Source of the DNA: Roseibium aggregatum IAM 12614
GTDB taxonomy: Bacteria; Pseudomonadota; Alphaproteobacteria; Rhizobiales; Stappiaceae
Length of the DNA stretch: 64,000 bases
Reading direction: 5' to 3'
Assembly (NCBI RefSeq): GCF_000168975.1
Contig: NZ_AAUW01000006.1
Location: 124,001-188,000 of the forward strand
A program made the position numbers and the translations under genes. Below the pieces are notes generated by a model. It saw only the letters and a program-made list of their open reading frames with translations, was not told where the DNA came from and did not search any database. Shown here one piece after another: positions 35,217-45,330 of this stretch; within the stretch, counting starts at the first letter, position 1; each line of letters begins with the position of its first letter.

Positions 35217-36440
35217 TCACTCGGCGCCGTAGCGGGCGGTCCAGGCTTCTTCCAGCGCGCTGACCCAGCTCGGGTGAGGTTCGGGCAGCACCGGGCCGAG
35301 CTGCTCGGGTGTCAGCGTTGCCGGTCCAAGGTCGAGCGTGTCGAAGAGAACCTTCTCGGTTTCAGGCAGCCCGGCGACGTTCAGCACGGTCGGATCTCCC
35401 CAGATGGCAGGATCCTGTTTGCGGGCCTGTGCCGCAGGCGACAGCAGGAAATTGGCAAAGACCTTGGCCCCCGCCTGGCTGGAACTGTTGAAGGGGATCG
35501 CAACAAAGTGGGTGTTGCCGATAGTGCCGCCATCCAGAACGAAGGTGCGGGCGGTGGGCGGCAGTTCGCCGTTGGCAATGGCACTTGAGGCATCGGACGG
35601 ATTGAAAGAAAAAGCGATGTCCAGTTCCCCGTCGGCCAGCAACTGGCGCATATGCGCGGCATCCTTCGGAAAGGCGCGGCCCTGACGCCAGAGCGCGCCA
35701 TGCAATTCATCCAGATAGGCAAACAGTGGCGCAGTCATTTCTGCAAAACGCGCCTCGTCCACCGGCTTTGTCAGGGCAGCCTTGTCGGGAACCGTGCTGA
35801 CGAGAACCTGCTTCAGGAAGGTCGTGCCATAGAAGTTGGGCGGTTGCGGATAGGCGAAGCGGCCCGGATGCGCCTTGGCGTAGCTCAGGAGCCCGTCAAG
35901 CGTTGCAGGCGGAGTGTCCAGGCGGGCGCTGTCATACATGAACACGAGCTTGGCCATGCCCCACGGGCTTTCCTGGCCATCCGTCGGAACGGTGAAGTCC
36001 TGGACGACAGTCGGCTTGTTCTCCACGTCGACGTAGCGCCAGTTCGGCAAGGATTGCGCCCATCCCGGGGCCGCCAGCAGACCCTGTTCCTTCATGGCCG
36101 CAAAGTTCTCGCCGTTGAGCCAGACAAGATCAACGGCGCCGCCACTGCTTTTGCCGACCGATTTTTCGGCAAGAACCTGCGAGACGACCGAGCCCGTGTC
36201 GCTGACCTTTACCTGAAGCACCCGAACGTCAAAATTGTTTGCGACTTCCCTTGCGGCCCAGGCGATATAGGCGTTGATACGCGGCTCGCCGCCCCAGGCG
36301 TGGAAATAAACGGTCTCGCCTCTGGCATCGTCCAGAACGGCCTGCCACGCCGGATCAGTGGCAGCTTCCTGTGCCGGAGAGGCAACCGGTGCCATGAGTG
36401 CTCCGAGAAATCCAAGCGTTGCGGCAAGCGTGCGTTTCAT
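35217..36440 (-). CDS. ABC transporter substrate-binding protein (YnjB-like)
   Basis: A 407-residue periplasmic binding protein, first in the operon. MKRTLAATLGFLGALMAPVA is a signal peptide with a likely cleavage after SPA. VYFHAWGGEPRINAYIAW and DLVWLNGENFAAMKEQGLL match the YnjB family of type 2 periplasmic proteins, and PQPPNFYGTTFLKQVL follows. The ATG at 36440 has GGGGACAATC upstream; the open frame to 36497 is not needed. It lies downstream of the Lrp regulator but on the same strand with a gap of 120 bases, so regulation by it cannot be claimed. Confidence 0.93.
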   Translation of the reverse strand: MKRTLAATLGFLGALMAPVASPAQEAATDPAWQAVLDDARGETVYFHAWGGEPRINAYIAWAAREVANNFDVRVLQVKVSDTGSVVSQVLAEKSVGKSSGGAVDLVWLNGENFAAMKEQGLLAAPGWAQSLPNWRYVDVENKPTVVQDFTVPTDGQESPWGMAKLVFMYDSARLDTPPATLDGLLSYAKAHPGRFAYPQPPNFYGTTFLKQVLVSTVPDKAALTKPVDEARFAEMTAPLFAYLDELHGALWRQGRAFPKDAAHMRQLLADGELDIAFSFNPSDASSAIANGELPPTARTFVLDGGTIGNTHFVAIPFNSSSQAGAKVFANFLLSPAAQARKQDPAIWGDPTVLNVAGLPETEKVLFDTLDLGPATLTPEQLGPVLPEPHPSWVSALEEAWTARYGAE

Positions 36441-36560
36441 CAGATTGTCCCCTGTTGCGGATCGTGTCCGGTCTCCGTTCCCTCGCGCAAGGCGCATTGC
36501 GCGGTCAAGACAAGGCTTTGTGAACGAGGAGTGTTCGGGCTTTTGTGGTCGTGCAGGAAA

Positions 36561-37016
36561 TTACACGGGCAGGATATGCGTGTCCTTGATCTCTTCCATG
36601 ACGGCATAAGTATGCGTTTCACGCACACCTGGCAGGGCTAGCACGACATCTGACAGAAAGGCCCGATAGGCTTCCATGTCCTTGACGCGGCTCTTCATGA
36701 GATAGTCGAAGCCACCCGCCACCATGTGACATTCCATGATGTCGGTCGATCGCTCGACGGCAACCTTGAAGGCGTCGAAAATCTCCGGAGACGTGCGGTC
36801 GAGACGGATTTCGACAAAGACCAGCAAGCCCCGGTCCACCATCTTCGGATTGAGGCTGGCCGAGAAGTGTTCGATGTAACCTTCCCGCACCAGCCGCTTC
36901 ATGCGTTCGGCTGTTGCGGTCGCTGAAAGATGGACGCGCTCGGCGAGGTCCGTGTTGGTGATACGGCCGTCTTGCTGGAGAACCTTCAGAATCCGCCGGT
37001 CTGTAGCGTCAAGCAT
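36561..37016 (-). CDS. Lrp/AsnC-family regulator, probably of putA (PutR)
   Basis: A 151-residue Lrp-family regulator. The helix-turn-helix opens MLDATDRRILKVLQQDGRIT and TNTDLAERVHLSATATAERM; the C-terminal RAM (amino-acid binding) domain contains MECHMVAGGFDYLMKSRV. It is divergent from putA across about 140 bases. In alphaproteobacteria an Lrp-type PutR next to putA activates it in response to proline, so the assignment rests on context. The internal ATG at 37016 is preferred over the open frame to 37058. Confidence 0.92.
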   Translation of the reverse strand: MLDATDRRILKVLQQDGRITNTDLAERVHLSATATAERMKRLVREGYIEHFSASLNPKMVDRGLLVFVEIRLDRTSPEIFDAFKVAVERSTDIMECHMVAGGFDYLMKSRVKDMEAYRAFLSDVVLALPGVRETHTYAVMEEIKDTHILPV

Positions 37017-37156
37017 GGGGAATTTCCCTACGAAAAAGAAATTAATAGAGAAATACACGGAGAACGGCCCGAAAAACAGCGAAAAGCGGACTTTGAATCA
37101 AGATATTTTAGGGGATCTAGTGACCCGGCCCCGCGGGGCCCCTTTGGGAGGTTCTC
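37017..37156. promoter_or_regulatory. Divergent putR-putA promoter region
   Basis: A 140-base space, AT-rich in the middle (AAGATATTTTAGGGGATCT), flanked by GGCCCCGCGGGGCCCC near putA that can fold. A GGGAGG Shine-Dalgarno precedes the putA ATG. Lrp-type regulators usually bind several weak sites here; none can be assigned by eye. Confidence 0.5.
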
Positions 37157-40100
37157 ATGACCGCAACCGTTGCAGCCATGAAGACAGTCAATTCGACCGA
37201 ACTCGAGCCGTTTCGCCCGGCATATGCCCCCGATGACAAAACGCTTGTCGAAGCGCTTCTGAAGGAAGCCAACACCGACCCGGTGGTGGAGAAGCTGATC
37301 GACCAGCGTGCCCGGGGTTATATTCAGGACATGCGCTCGGTGCAGGTGGGCCTCGGCGGCGTGGAAGACTTCATGCGCGAATTCGGCCTGACAACCCGCG
37401 AAGGCCTTGCCATGATGGTGCTGGCAGAAGCGCTGCTGCGCGTTCCGGATGCCAAGACCGCCGACAAGCTGATCGAGGACAAGCTGGCAGCCGCCCGCTT
37501 CGACGATCCCTCAGGCCCGAAATCCGACACCTGGCTTGTCTCCGCTTCTTCCTGGGCGCTGGGCGTCACCTCCCGTCTGCTGCACCCGGGCGACACGCCC
37601 CAGTCGATCCTGTCCAGCCTCGTCAAGCGCATGGGCATGCCGACCGTGCGTATGGCGACCCGAAAGGCGATGCGCCTGCTCGGTCACCAGTTCGTTCTCG
37701 GTGAAACCATCCAGAAGGCTCTGGAGCGCGCCAGGACCCAGGAAGCCAAGGGCTACCGTTATTCCTATGACATGCTGGGTGAAGGCGCGCGTACGCAGAA
37801 GGACGCCGAGCGTTACTTCCAGTCCTATGCCAAGGCAATCGCCGCCATCGGCAAGGCCGCAGGCGACAAGCAACTGCCGGACCGACCGGGCATTTCGGTG
37901 AAGCTTTCCGCGCTGCATCCGCGCTATCAGGCCGTCAACGGCGAGCGCGTGCGCGACGAGCTTCTGCCAAAGTTGCGCGAACTGGCGCAGATGGCCAAGG
38001 ACCACAACCTCAACTTCACCGTCGATGCCGAAGAAGCCGACCGGCTTGAGATCTCTCTGGATATCATTGCCGCCATGCTGACCGATCCGGTCACCGAAGG
38101 TTGGGACGGTTTCGGCCTTGCGGTTCAGGCCTATCAGAAGCGCGGCATTCACGTGATCGACTGGCTGGTCAACGCAGCCCGCAAGACCAATCGCAAACTG
38201 ATGGTACGCCTCGTCAAGGGCGCCTATTGGGATACGGAAATCAAGCACGCTCAGGAAGGCGGTGCGGAAGGTTATCCGGTGTTCTCGCGCAAGGCGGCAA
38301 CGGATCTTTCCTATCTGTGCTGCGCCAAGCGGATGCTGGCGGCGCGTGATGTCCTCTACCCGCAGTTCGCCACCCATAATGCGCTGACGGTTGCCCAGAT
38401 CATCGAACTGTCCGGCGGCAAGGCGGAGGGCTACGAGTTCCAGCGCCTGCATGGCATGGGTGAGAGCCTCTACAAGTCCGTTGTCGAGCGTGACGGCTTC
38501 CCGTGCCGGATCTACGCCCCGGTCGGCGGTCACAAGGACCTCTTGGCCTATCTCGTGCGCCGTCTTCTGGAAAACGGTGCCAACTCCTCCTTCGTCACCA
38601 TCGTGGGGGATGCTTCCGTACCGGTTGAAAAGATGCTCAAGCGGCCGAAAGAGCTGCTGGACAACGGCCACCATGCCGTCAACCGCTCGATCCCGCTGCC
38701 GAAGGACCTTTACGGCGACAGCCGCCGCAATTCCAATGGCGTGGAGTTCGGTCATGCAGCGGAGCGCAACCTGCTGACATCCGGCATGGCCAAGACCACG
38801 GCTCCCTTCACTGACGCTGCCACGCTGGGCGCGGGGTTGAAACCGTCGGGCGACGCAAATCCGGTGTTTGCCCCGATGGACGGCACAACCAAGGTTGGCA
38901 CGGTGCGTTTCGCGGACAGCGAGACGGCCCGCCTTGCTGTCGAAAATGCCCAGAAGGGGTTCGAGAAATGGTCGCGCAGACCGGTTGAAGAGCGGGCGGC
39001 CGCCATCGACAAGGTTGGCGACCTGCTGGAGGCCAACCGGGACCGTCTGATGACGATCCTCTCATTGGAAGCCGGCAAGTGCCTGACCGATGGCATTGCT
39101 GAAATTCGTGAGGCGGTCGACTTCTGCCGTTACTACGCAGCCGAAGCCAGAAACCTGTTCGGCGAAGGCAGGCTGATGCCAGGACCAACCGGCGAGGAAA
39201 ACCGCTACCGCTATCGTGGCCGCGGCGTCTTCGTCTGCATTTCTCCCTGGAACTTCCCGCTGGCGATCTTCCTCGGTCAGGTCAGCGCCGCGCTGATGGC
39301 GGGCAACGCCGTTGTGGCCAAGCCTGCGGAACAGACACCGCTGATCGCTTATGAAACAGCCAAGCTGATGTATCAGGCCGGTATCCCCGAAGATGTCTTT
39401 TACCTGCTCCCGGGCGAAGGTGATGTAGGTGCCGCACTGACCTCCCATCCGGCTGTTGCCGGGGTGGCCTTTACCGGATCGACCGAAACCGCCTGGCTGA
39501 TCAACGGCACGCTGGCTGCAAAACGCGGCCCGATTGTTCCGCTCGTTGCCGAAACGGGCGGGATCAACGCGATGATCGTCGACGCGACGGCTCTGCCTGA
39601 ACAGGTCTGCGATGACGTCATGATGTCCGCCTTCCGCTCCGCCGGTCAGCGCTGCTCGGCACTGCGTTTGCTGTATGTGCAGGAGGATGTCGCCGATCAC
39701 CTGCTGGACATGCTGGAAGGCGCAGCGAAGGAACTCAGCCTGGGCGACCCGCGGCTGCCGTCGACAGACATCGGTCCGGTGATTGATGAGGAAGCACGCG
39801 ACAACATTCTCTCCCATGTCGACGACATGAAGGAGAGCCAGAAACTGCGCTATGCCGGCAAGACGCCGCACGGCAAGCTGGCCAATGGCTCCTGGGTTGC
39901 TCCGCACATCATCGAACTGGACAAGGCCGAGGCCCTGACGCGGGAAGTCTTCGGACCTGTCCTGCATGTGGTTCGATACAAGGCGGGCGACCTGGACAAG
40001 GTGCTGAACCAGATTGCCGGTACCGGCTACGGTCTGACACTCGGTGTTCACAGCCGTATTGATGCAACGGTGAAGAAAGTGGTCGATCGCCTCTCTGTCG

Positions 40101-40297
40101 GCAACGTCTACGTCAACCGCAACACCATCGGCGCGGTTGTCGGCACCCAGCCCTTCGGCGGCTCCGGCCTGTCCGGCACCGGCCCCAAGGCCGGCGGCCC
40201 GGCCTACCTGACCCGGTTTGCCCTGGAACAGGTGGTCTCCATCAACACCGCCGCCGCCGGCGGCAATGCCAGCCTGGTGGCAGCCTCGGACGATTGA
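37157..40297 (+). CDS. putA: Bifunctional proline dehydrogenase / P5C dehydrogenase
   Basis: A 1046-residue proline catabolic enzyme oxidising proline to glutamate, with an FAD-dependent PRODH barrel in the first half and an NAD-dependent aldehyde dehydrogenase in the second. PRODH features include GISVKLSALHPRYQA, RLVKGAYWDTEIKHAQ and the YAPVGGHKDLLAYLVRRL loop. In the ALDH part Glu799 (VAETGG) and catalytic Cys833 (GQRCSALR) are visible, with ISPWNFPLAIFLGQV. There is no N-terminal ribbon-helix-helix, so it is not a self-regulating type. Regulation is assigned to the divergent Lrp gene. Confidence 0.97.
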   Translation: MTATVAAMKTVNSTELEPFRPAYAPDDKTLVEALLKEANTDPVVEKLIDQRARGYIQDMRSVQVGLGGVEDFMREFGLTTREGLAMMVLAEALLRVPDAKTADKLIEDKLAAARFDDPSGPKSDTWLVSASSWALGVTSRLLHPGDTPQSILSSLVKRMGMPTVRMATRKAMRLLGHQFVLGETIQKALERARTQEAKGYRYSYDMLGEGARTQKDAERYFQSYAKAIAAIGKAAGDKQLPDRPGISVKLSALHPRYQAVNGERVRDELLPKLRELAQMAKDHNLNFTVDAEEADRLEISLDIIAAMLTDPVTEGWDGFGLAVQAYQKRGIHVIDWLVNAARKTNRKLMVRLVKGAYWDTEIKHAQEGGAEGYPVFSRKAATDLSYLCCAKRMLAARDVLYPQFATHNALTVAQIIELSGGKAEGYEFQRLHGMGESLYKSVVERDGFPCRIYAPVGGHKDLLAYLVRRLLENGANSSFVTIVGDASVPVEKMLKRPKELLDNGHHAVNRSIPLPKDLYGDSRRNSNGVEFGHAAERNLLTSGMAKTTAPFTDAATLGAGLKPSGDANPVFAPMDGTTKVGTVRFADSETARLAVENAQKGFEKWSRRPVEERAAAIDKVGDLLEANRDRLMTILSLEAGKCLTDGIAEIREAVDFCRYYAAEARNLFGEGRLMPGPTGEENRYRYRGRGVFVCISPWNFPLAIFLGQVSAALMAGNAVVAKPAEQTPLIAYETAKLMYQAGIPEDVFYLLPGEGDVGAALTSHPAVAGVAFTGSTETAWLINGTLAAKRGPIVPLVAETGGINAMIVDATALPEQVCDDVMMSAFRSAGQRCSALRLLYVQEDVADHLLDMLEGAAKELSLGDPRLPSTDIGPVIDEEARDNILSHVDDMKESQKLRYAGKTPHGKLANGSWVAPHIIELDKAEALTREVFGPVLHVVRYKAGDLDKVLNQIAGTGYGLTLGVHSRIDATVKKVVDRLSVGNVYVNRNTIGAVVGTQPFGGSGLSGTGPKAGGPAYLTRFALEQVVSINTAAAGGNASLVAASDD

Positions 40298-40817
40298 GGG
40301 GAAACGGGCCGTCGCGAAACCGCGTTCAACCTCTCCTGCGTCATGGCCGGAGGTGATCTACTGTTGCCTGGTTCAAAGAGCCGGAAAGGGATTTCAAGTA
40401 TGGGTCGGTTTTTTGATTGTCATCCTGGACGGAGCGAAGCGGAGATCCGGGATCCAGTATCTTCATGACTTAGCTCAGTTTTTCTATCGCCAGCCACACG
40501 GAATCCTGGGTCCCGGTCTTGACGCTACGCGCCAAACCGGGATGACAACCGAGAGAAGGAGGACCGTATCCCAGGCCCCTGAAGAGCGAATGTTTCGGAA
40601 AAAAGACAGCGAGTTAGCTCCAATCACTGAACTTAAACCGGACACCAATGGGCTCGACTCTGGCATCCACGACGCTTCATCGAAAATGTGATGGTTTGTC
40701 GTTTCAACGAGTCCAGCATGGATTTCCGAATAAAGTTCGGCAATGACAGAGGGTAACGAGTTGGATAGTGAGCTCTCCGAGATAACGTTTGGCGGATAGC
40801 ACCTGAGTGTCGCCGGT
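40298..40817. other. Intergenic region with REP-like repeat
   Basis: 520 bases after putA with no convincing gene. It contains the long inverted repeat at 40419-40547 and a weaker copy-like segment at about 40716-40750 (TTCCGAATAAAGTTCGGCAATGAC-like). The remainder is AT-richer than the genes, with many stops. The ORF seen at 40218-40691 overlaps putA out of frame and the repeats and is rejected. Confidence 0.6.
40419..40547. repeat. Long dispersed REP/BIME-like inverted repeat
   Basis: GTCATCCTGGACGGAGCGAA...GATCCGGGATCC at the left and GGGTCCCGGTCTTGAC...CCAAACCGGGATGAC at the right form an imperfect inverted repeat of about 130 bases. Related copies are at 32661 and 60461. It can fold into a long stem-loop and may also end the putA transcript. 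Confidence 0.7.
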
Positions 40818-41702
40818 CTATCGGTCAGCCAGAAGGTCTTCGCACTCGTTCATTTCCCCGAGCAGCTTTGACAGGGACCTAGAGTCAAGCAAGGGAGGCT
40901 GGTTGAAGAAGATGCTGGCTGTGAACCGGTCGAATAGCCGGTCAAATGACGTCTGCAGGGATTGGCAGGCGCGAAAACGATCGACGATTTTCTGTTTCTC
41001 CGGCGAGTAAGGTCTCGGATTGGACATGATCGAATGGAGTTTGTAGAGGGGCCAGCGCTGCCCGATTTGCAGAGTCCAGAACAGTTTCCGCTGCAACAGG
41101 ACCCACTCTGCCGGATCGGATCTGGCCTCCTTGAAATATACCGGATCGTCGAGTTTTCGCATGTCGAGAAGAGTGTTTTTCAGGCGGTCAAGATACTTTC
41201 GGTAAAGATCTGACGGCTGCTTCAGATTTTCAGGAGGATCTTCGCCCATCTGGTACCTGCAATCTTCGCGATTGCTCAAGAAACCGAAATAGGTCCGGGC
41301 AAGATACATCGGGTTCTGAATCTGACGATCAACATCCACCAAGGTCTCTGCAAACTTCGAAAGTTGCGAGACCGCATTTTCGCACATCCATAATGGGGCA
41401 AGCTGCGATTGTTTTCCTCCGGCAGGATGCATAGTCGCGCCTGACGCAAGGTCTCGTTCCAGCGCTTGTGTGTAGGAAGTCGAGATGGCGGTCAACTTGT
41501 TGCCGATCGATATGATTTTCCCCTTGAGGAGAACGTCCTCCAGGGACGGGTCGAGATCGAACAACTCGAGATGTAAAGGCTCGGCTTGCTCCAGCATATC
41601 TGAAACGATTAGCTTCGCCTCGTCTTTCGTGACGAGACGTGTCGCTGCCGGTGCACCAGATGCCATAATCAGAAAAAAAACCAGGAAGGGAAGAGTTCTC
41701 AT
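40818..41702 (-). CDS. Secreted protein of unknown function
   Basis: No family recognised. A 294-residue, mostly alpha-helical product begins with a clear signal peptide (MRTLPFLVFFLIMASGAPAA). Four cysteines are visible (WMCENA, EDCRYQ, RACQSL, NECEDLL), which would suit two disulfides in the periplasm. The DNA is less GC-rich and the codon use differs from neighbouring genes, so it may be acquired. It stands alone between a repeat-bearing gap and hrpB, with no partner gene to hint at a role. Confidence 0.75.
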   Translation of the reverse strand: MRTLPFLVFFLIMASGAPAATRLVTKDEAKLIVSDMLEQAEPLHLELFDLDPSLEDVLLKGKIISIGNKLTAISTSYTQALERDLASGATMHPAGGKQSQLAPLWMCENAVSQLSKFAETLVDVDRQIQNPMYLARTYFGFLSNREDCRYQMGEDPPENLKQPSDLYRKYLDRLKNTLLDMRKLDDPVYFKEARSDPAEWVLLQRKLFWTLQIGQRWPLYKLHSIMSNPRPYSPEKQKIVDRFRACQSLQTSFDRLFDRFTASIFFNQPPLLDSRSLSKLLGEMNECEDLLADR

Positions 41703-41807
41703 GAGGGGAAAATAACTTTAATCAGCAAGGCATTACACCTAGGTAACACCAGTCGACCATCAAGCACAATCAGAAATTGCTGGCTCTATAGTGAAAGGCT
41801 TTCTGCC

Positions 41808-44279
41808 TTAGCTCCCCCGCGGCTTAGCCCGTCTTGTGGCTTCGGCCTCGGTCGGGTCGTCCGGCCAGGGATGCCGCGGATAGCGGCCCTTCATGTCGGC
41901 TTTCACATCCGCCCAGGAGCCTTGCCAGAAACCGGGGAGATCCTTGGTGATCTGGATCGGGCGCTGAGCCGGAGAGAGAAGTTCCAGGATCAGCGGCAGT
42001 CTGCCGTCACAGACGCTGGGATGATCCTTGAGGCCGAAGAGTTCCTGCACGCGAATGGACAGCGTCGGACCTGCGGCTGCACCATAGTCGATCGGCACCT
42101 TGCTGCCTGTCGGGGCCGTGAAGTGCGAGGGGGCAAGGCTGTCCAGCCGTGCAGATGCATCGTAGGGCAGGAGCGCTGCAAGCGCGTTGCCCAGCACAGC
42201 GGTATCGATTGCAGCAAGGCTCGTGCAGCCGGCGAGATAGGGCTGCAGCCAGGATTCCAGTGTCTCCGTCAATGTGCCGTCGGAAAGGTCGGGCAGATCC
42301 TGCGCGCCGTTCTCAAGGGCATAGGCGACACGTTTCTTCAGGCGTTTCTGATCCTTGCTCCAGGGCAGGCGGGAGACGCCGCGACGGCGGATTTCGGCTA
42401 TCAGGGCCCGTTCAACGGCTTCCGGATCGGCTGACTGAATCTGGACGGACTTCAGTTCGACCGCCTTGTAGCGGGTGACCCGCCGCGCCTTCAGCGCACC
42501 ATCGCCTGTCAACTGGACTTCATCCTGCTCGACAATGTCGGCAGCAAACAAATCCTCGATATCGGCCTTGGAGATTGGCGCGCAAAGCTGAATGCGTCCG
42601 CTTGCGGCCTTGCCCTGAATATCGGCGACGGTCAGGAACGCTTCCCGGGAAAGGGCATGTTCCGCCTCCAACTCAGCGCCCCGGCCGTTCGCAAGGCGGA
42701 AGCGGCCGGTTTGCCCGCGTTGCTGGGCAACCCGGTCGGGATAGGCAAGGGCGAGCAGAAGTCCGGCACTCTCCGGCTCAATCTCCTTGCCCGACCCGTC
42801 AGCCTGCTTCAGCCACCGTTCGGCCAACTGGCGGCCGTCTTTTACACGCTGGCTCTTGTCGTGACGCAAGGACTGCAAACGTGCACGCAGGTCCGGGTCC
42901 CGGCCGCCGAGGCCCGGTTCGGACAAAACCAGCGCGATCATGGCGGCGGTAAAGCCGAGATCGCGGGCAACGCCTTCGATCACCATATGCGCGAGGCGCG
43001 GATGCAGCGGGAGCTTTGCCAGGGCCTTGCCGTCTCCGGTCAGGCGTCCGTGGTCATCCAGTGCGTGCAGATCCTGCAGCAATGCCTTTGCTTCGGTCCA
43101 GGCGGCTTGCGGCGGCGGGTCGGCAAAGGCGAGAGCCTGCGGATCGAGCGTCCCCCAGGCAGCAAGGTCCAGCACCAGGCCGGTCAGATCCGCTTCCAGG
43201 ATCTCCGGCGCCTCAGCCTGGGGCAGGGCCACGGTCTGCGCTTCGTCCCAGAGCCTGTAGCAGACACCGGGCTCGGTACGCCCGGCACGGCCCCGGCGCT
43301 GGTCTGCGGATGCGCGGGAAACACGCACGGTTTCCAGCCGGGTCAGCCCGGTCTGTGGCTCGTATTTCGGCACGCGCGCCAGACCGCTGTCGATAACGAC
43401 ACGCACACCTTCGATGGTCAGCGAGGTCTGGGCGATGGCACTCGCCAGCACGATCTTGCGGATTCCGGCATCGGCCGGCCGGATGGCTGCGTCCTGGGCT
43501 TTGGCGTCCAATCCGCCGTAAAGCGGTGCCACCTGGCAATTGGCAGGAAGCTTGCCCTCCAGCATCTCGGCGGTGCGGCGGATCTCGCCCTGTCCGGGCA
43601 GAAACACCAGTACGGAACCTGTTTCTTCTGCAAGAGCCTGTCGGATGGCCCGCACCGTCTGCGGTTCGATGCGCTCGTTCGGCGTTCGCCCCAGATAGCG
43701 CGTTTCGACAAGGTAGCTGCGGCCCGTGCTTTCAATCACCGGCGCGTTGCCGAGCAGCTGCGAAATGCTGGCGGCATCGAGCGTTGCGGACATCGGCAGC
43801 AGCCGTAAATCATCTCGCAGCGCCGACTGCACATCCAGCGCCAGCGCCAGGCCAAGGTCGCCATCAAGCGAGCGTTCGTGAAATTCGTCGAAGAGAATGG
43901 CAGCAACGCCCGTCAGTTCCGGATCGTCCAGAATGAGCCGGGTGAAAACGCCTTCCGTGATGACCTCGATCCGCGTGCGGGTGCTGACCTTCGTTTCCAT
44001 GCGCACCCGGTAGCCCACGGTCTCGCCTGGTTTCTCGCCCAGTTCGCCCGCCATCCGGCGCGCAGCGGCACGCGCTGCCAGACGTCTTGGCTCCAGGACC
44101 AGGATCTTGCCGTCACCACGCCAGGCTGCATTCAAAAGAGCCAGCGGCACGCGGGTCGTCTTGCCTGCGCCCGGTTCGGCAACCAGAACCGCATTGGGCC
44201 CCGCCTCAAGCGTTGCCAGAAGCTCCGGCAGGACACCGTCGATTGGCAGCGAGGTTGCGAAGGCTGGGGCGGAGAACAT
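41808..44279 (-). CDS. hrpB: ATP-dependent helicase HrpB
   Basis: An 823-residue DEAH/RHA-type helicase. Walker A AEPGAGKTT, motif Ia PRRLAARAAA, motif II DEFHERSL, motif III LPMSATLDA and motif VI QRRGRAGRTEPG are all present. The HrpB-specific C-terminal domain ends with KDLPGFWQGSWADV. The start at ATG 44279 (MFSAPAFATSLPIDGVL) is preferred over the open frame to 44411, which overlaps glk. HrpB acts on RNA, but its specific role is unsettled. It lies 10 bases after the glk stop, transcribed leftward after mgsA and glk. Confidence 0.95.
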   Translation of the reverse strand: MFSAPAFATSLPIDGVLPELLATLEAGPNAVLVAEPGAGKTTRVPLALLNAAWRGDGKILVLEPRRLAARAAARRMAGELGEKPGETVGYRVRMETKVSTRTRIEVITEGVFTRLILDDPELTGVAAILFDEFHERSLDGDLGLALALDVQSALRDDLRLLPMSATLDAASISQLLGNAPVIESTGRSYLVETRYLGRTPNERIEPQTVRAIRQALAEETGSVLVFLPGQGEIRRTAEMLEGKLPANCQVAPLYGGLDAKAQDAAIRPADAGIRKIVLASAIAQTSLTIEGVRVVIDSGLARVPKYEPQTGLTRLETVRVSRASADQRRGRAGRTEPGVCYRLWDEAQTVALPQAEAPEILEADLTGLVLDLAAWGTLDPQALAFADPPPQAAWTEAKALLQDLHALDDHGRLTGDGKALAKLPLHPRLAHMVIEGVARDLGFTAAMIALVLSEPGLGGRDPDLRARLQSLRHDKSQRVKDGRQLAERWLKQADGSGKEIEPESAGLLLALAYPDRVAQQRGQTGRFRLANGRGAELEAEHALSREAFLTVADIQGKAASGRIQLCAPISKADIEDLFAADIVEQDEVQLTGDGALKARRVTRYKAVELKSVQIQSADPEAVERALIAEIRRRGVSRLPWSKDQKRLKKRVAYALENGAQDLPDLSDGTLTETLESWLQPYLAGCTSLAAIDTAVLGNALAALLPYDASARLDSLAPSHFTAPTGSKVPIDYGAAAGPTLSIRVQELFGLKDHPSVCDGRLPLILELLSPAQRPIQITKDLPGFWQGSWADVKADMKGRYPRHPWPDDPTEAEATRRAKPRGS

Positions 44280-44289
44280 GGCGCCCGTG

Positions 44290-45330
44290 TCAGCTCGCGC
44301 CCGGTTCGGCACCAGCGATCCATTGTCGGCCCTGCATGTCCACCGCAAAGGCTTCCGGCGCGCGTGCGAAGGAGGCAAGGCCTTCCAGCGCCGGGTCCGG
44401 GTGACGGACAATGAAGGTCGGGATCTTGGCCATCAAGGCTTCATGGGGTGCCTTGGCCTCGAATGCGGCGCGGAAACCGCCGTCGGTCAGGAAACGCGTG
44501 ATCCGCGACGTGACGCCGCCGGTAAGATAGACGCCACCGCGTGCCAGAACCGTGAGTGCGAAATCGCCCGCAACGCGGCCAAGGGCCCGGGCGAAGACCT
44601 CCAGCGTTTTCACCGCCACCGGATCGTTGTCTTCTGCGGCCATGGTTATGCTGGCTGCGGTCTCGAAACGCCGGTGCGTACCCATAAAGGCGGCGACGCC
44701 GCGGGCAAGACGGGGCAGGCCGGTGCCGCTCAGGATCTGTTCTGCGCCCAGCCGTCCGCCGACAAGTTCGATATGCGGCCAGATGGCAACGTCTTCCGGC
44801 GTTACCGGGCCGAGTTCCACATGGCCACCTTCACCGGGAACCGGGATCCAGGTCTGTGCGGCATAGATCATTGCCGCAGCACCGAGACCGGTGCCGGGGC
44901 CGAGCACGAACTTGGCGCTCTCACCCCGGATGGTGCCGGAGCCGACCTGTTCAATGTCGCCGCCGCTGTACCCGGGCAGGGCCAGAGCCTGCGCTTCGAA
45001 ATCATTCAGAACGATGACTTCCTCCAGACCAAGGTCGGCAATCATCTTCAATGGTTCGATGACCCAGGCCGCATTGGTCAGGGGGATCTTGTCGCCTGTG
45101 ACAGGCCCGGCAACCGCGATGATCGCGGTGCGCGGTTTCGGCGTTGCTTCCGGAAGAACCACGTCGCGGATGGCGGAGGAAATATCAGTGTGATCCGCCG
45201 TCGCCGTCTTGCCGCACATGCGGGTGGGCGCCTCTGCGTCGTCAACCAGAGCGAAACGGGCATTGGTGCCGCCGATGTCGGCCACCAGAACCGGATAGGC
45301 AAAGGATTTTGTGTTCTTGGAAAAACTCAT
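44290..45330 (-). CDS. glk: Glucokinase
   Basis: A 346-residue ROK-unrelated glucokinase (Glk family), phosphorylating glucose with [17 protein letters not shown] is the phosphate-binding motif, [15 protein letters not shown] and [15 protein letters not shown] contain the catalytic Asp region, [13 protein letters not shown] follows, and GGHVELGP and [11 protein letters not shown] complete the family. It begins inside mgsA: the start codon overlaps the mgsA stop as ATGA (45327-45330), so translation is coupled. Confidence 0.95.
   Translation of the reverse strand: MSFSKNTKSFAYPVLVADIGGTNARFALVDDAEAPTRMCGKTATADHTDISSAIRDVVLPEATPKPRTAIIAVAGPVTGDKIPLTNAAWVIEPLKMIADLGLEEVIVLNDFEAQALALPGYSGGDIEQVGSGTIRGESAKFVLGPGTGLGAAAMIYAAQTWIPVPGEGGHVELGPVTPEDVAIWPHIELVGGRLGAEQILSGTGLPRLARGVAAFMGTHRRFETAASITMAAEDNDPVAVKTLEVFARALGRVAGDFALTVLARGGVYLTGGVTSRITRFLTDGGFRAAFEAKAPHEALMAKIPTFIVRHPDPALEGLASFARAPEAFAVDMQGRQWIAGAEPGAS

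Noticed and set aside
32817-36440. The ynjBCD-like operon as a thiamine importer
   Set aside because: The permease is ThiP-like, but no TPP riboswitch is seen before the operon and the binding protein is YnjB-like, so the substrate is left open.
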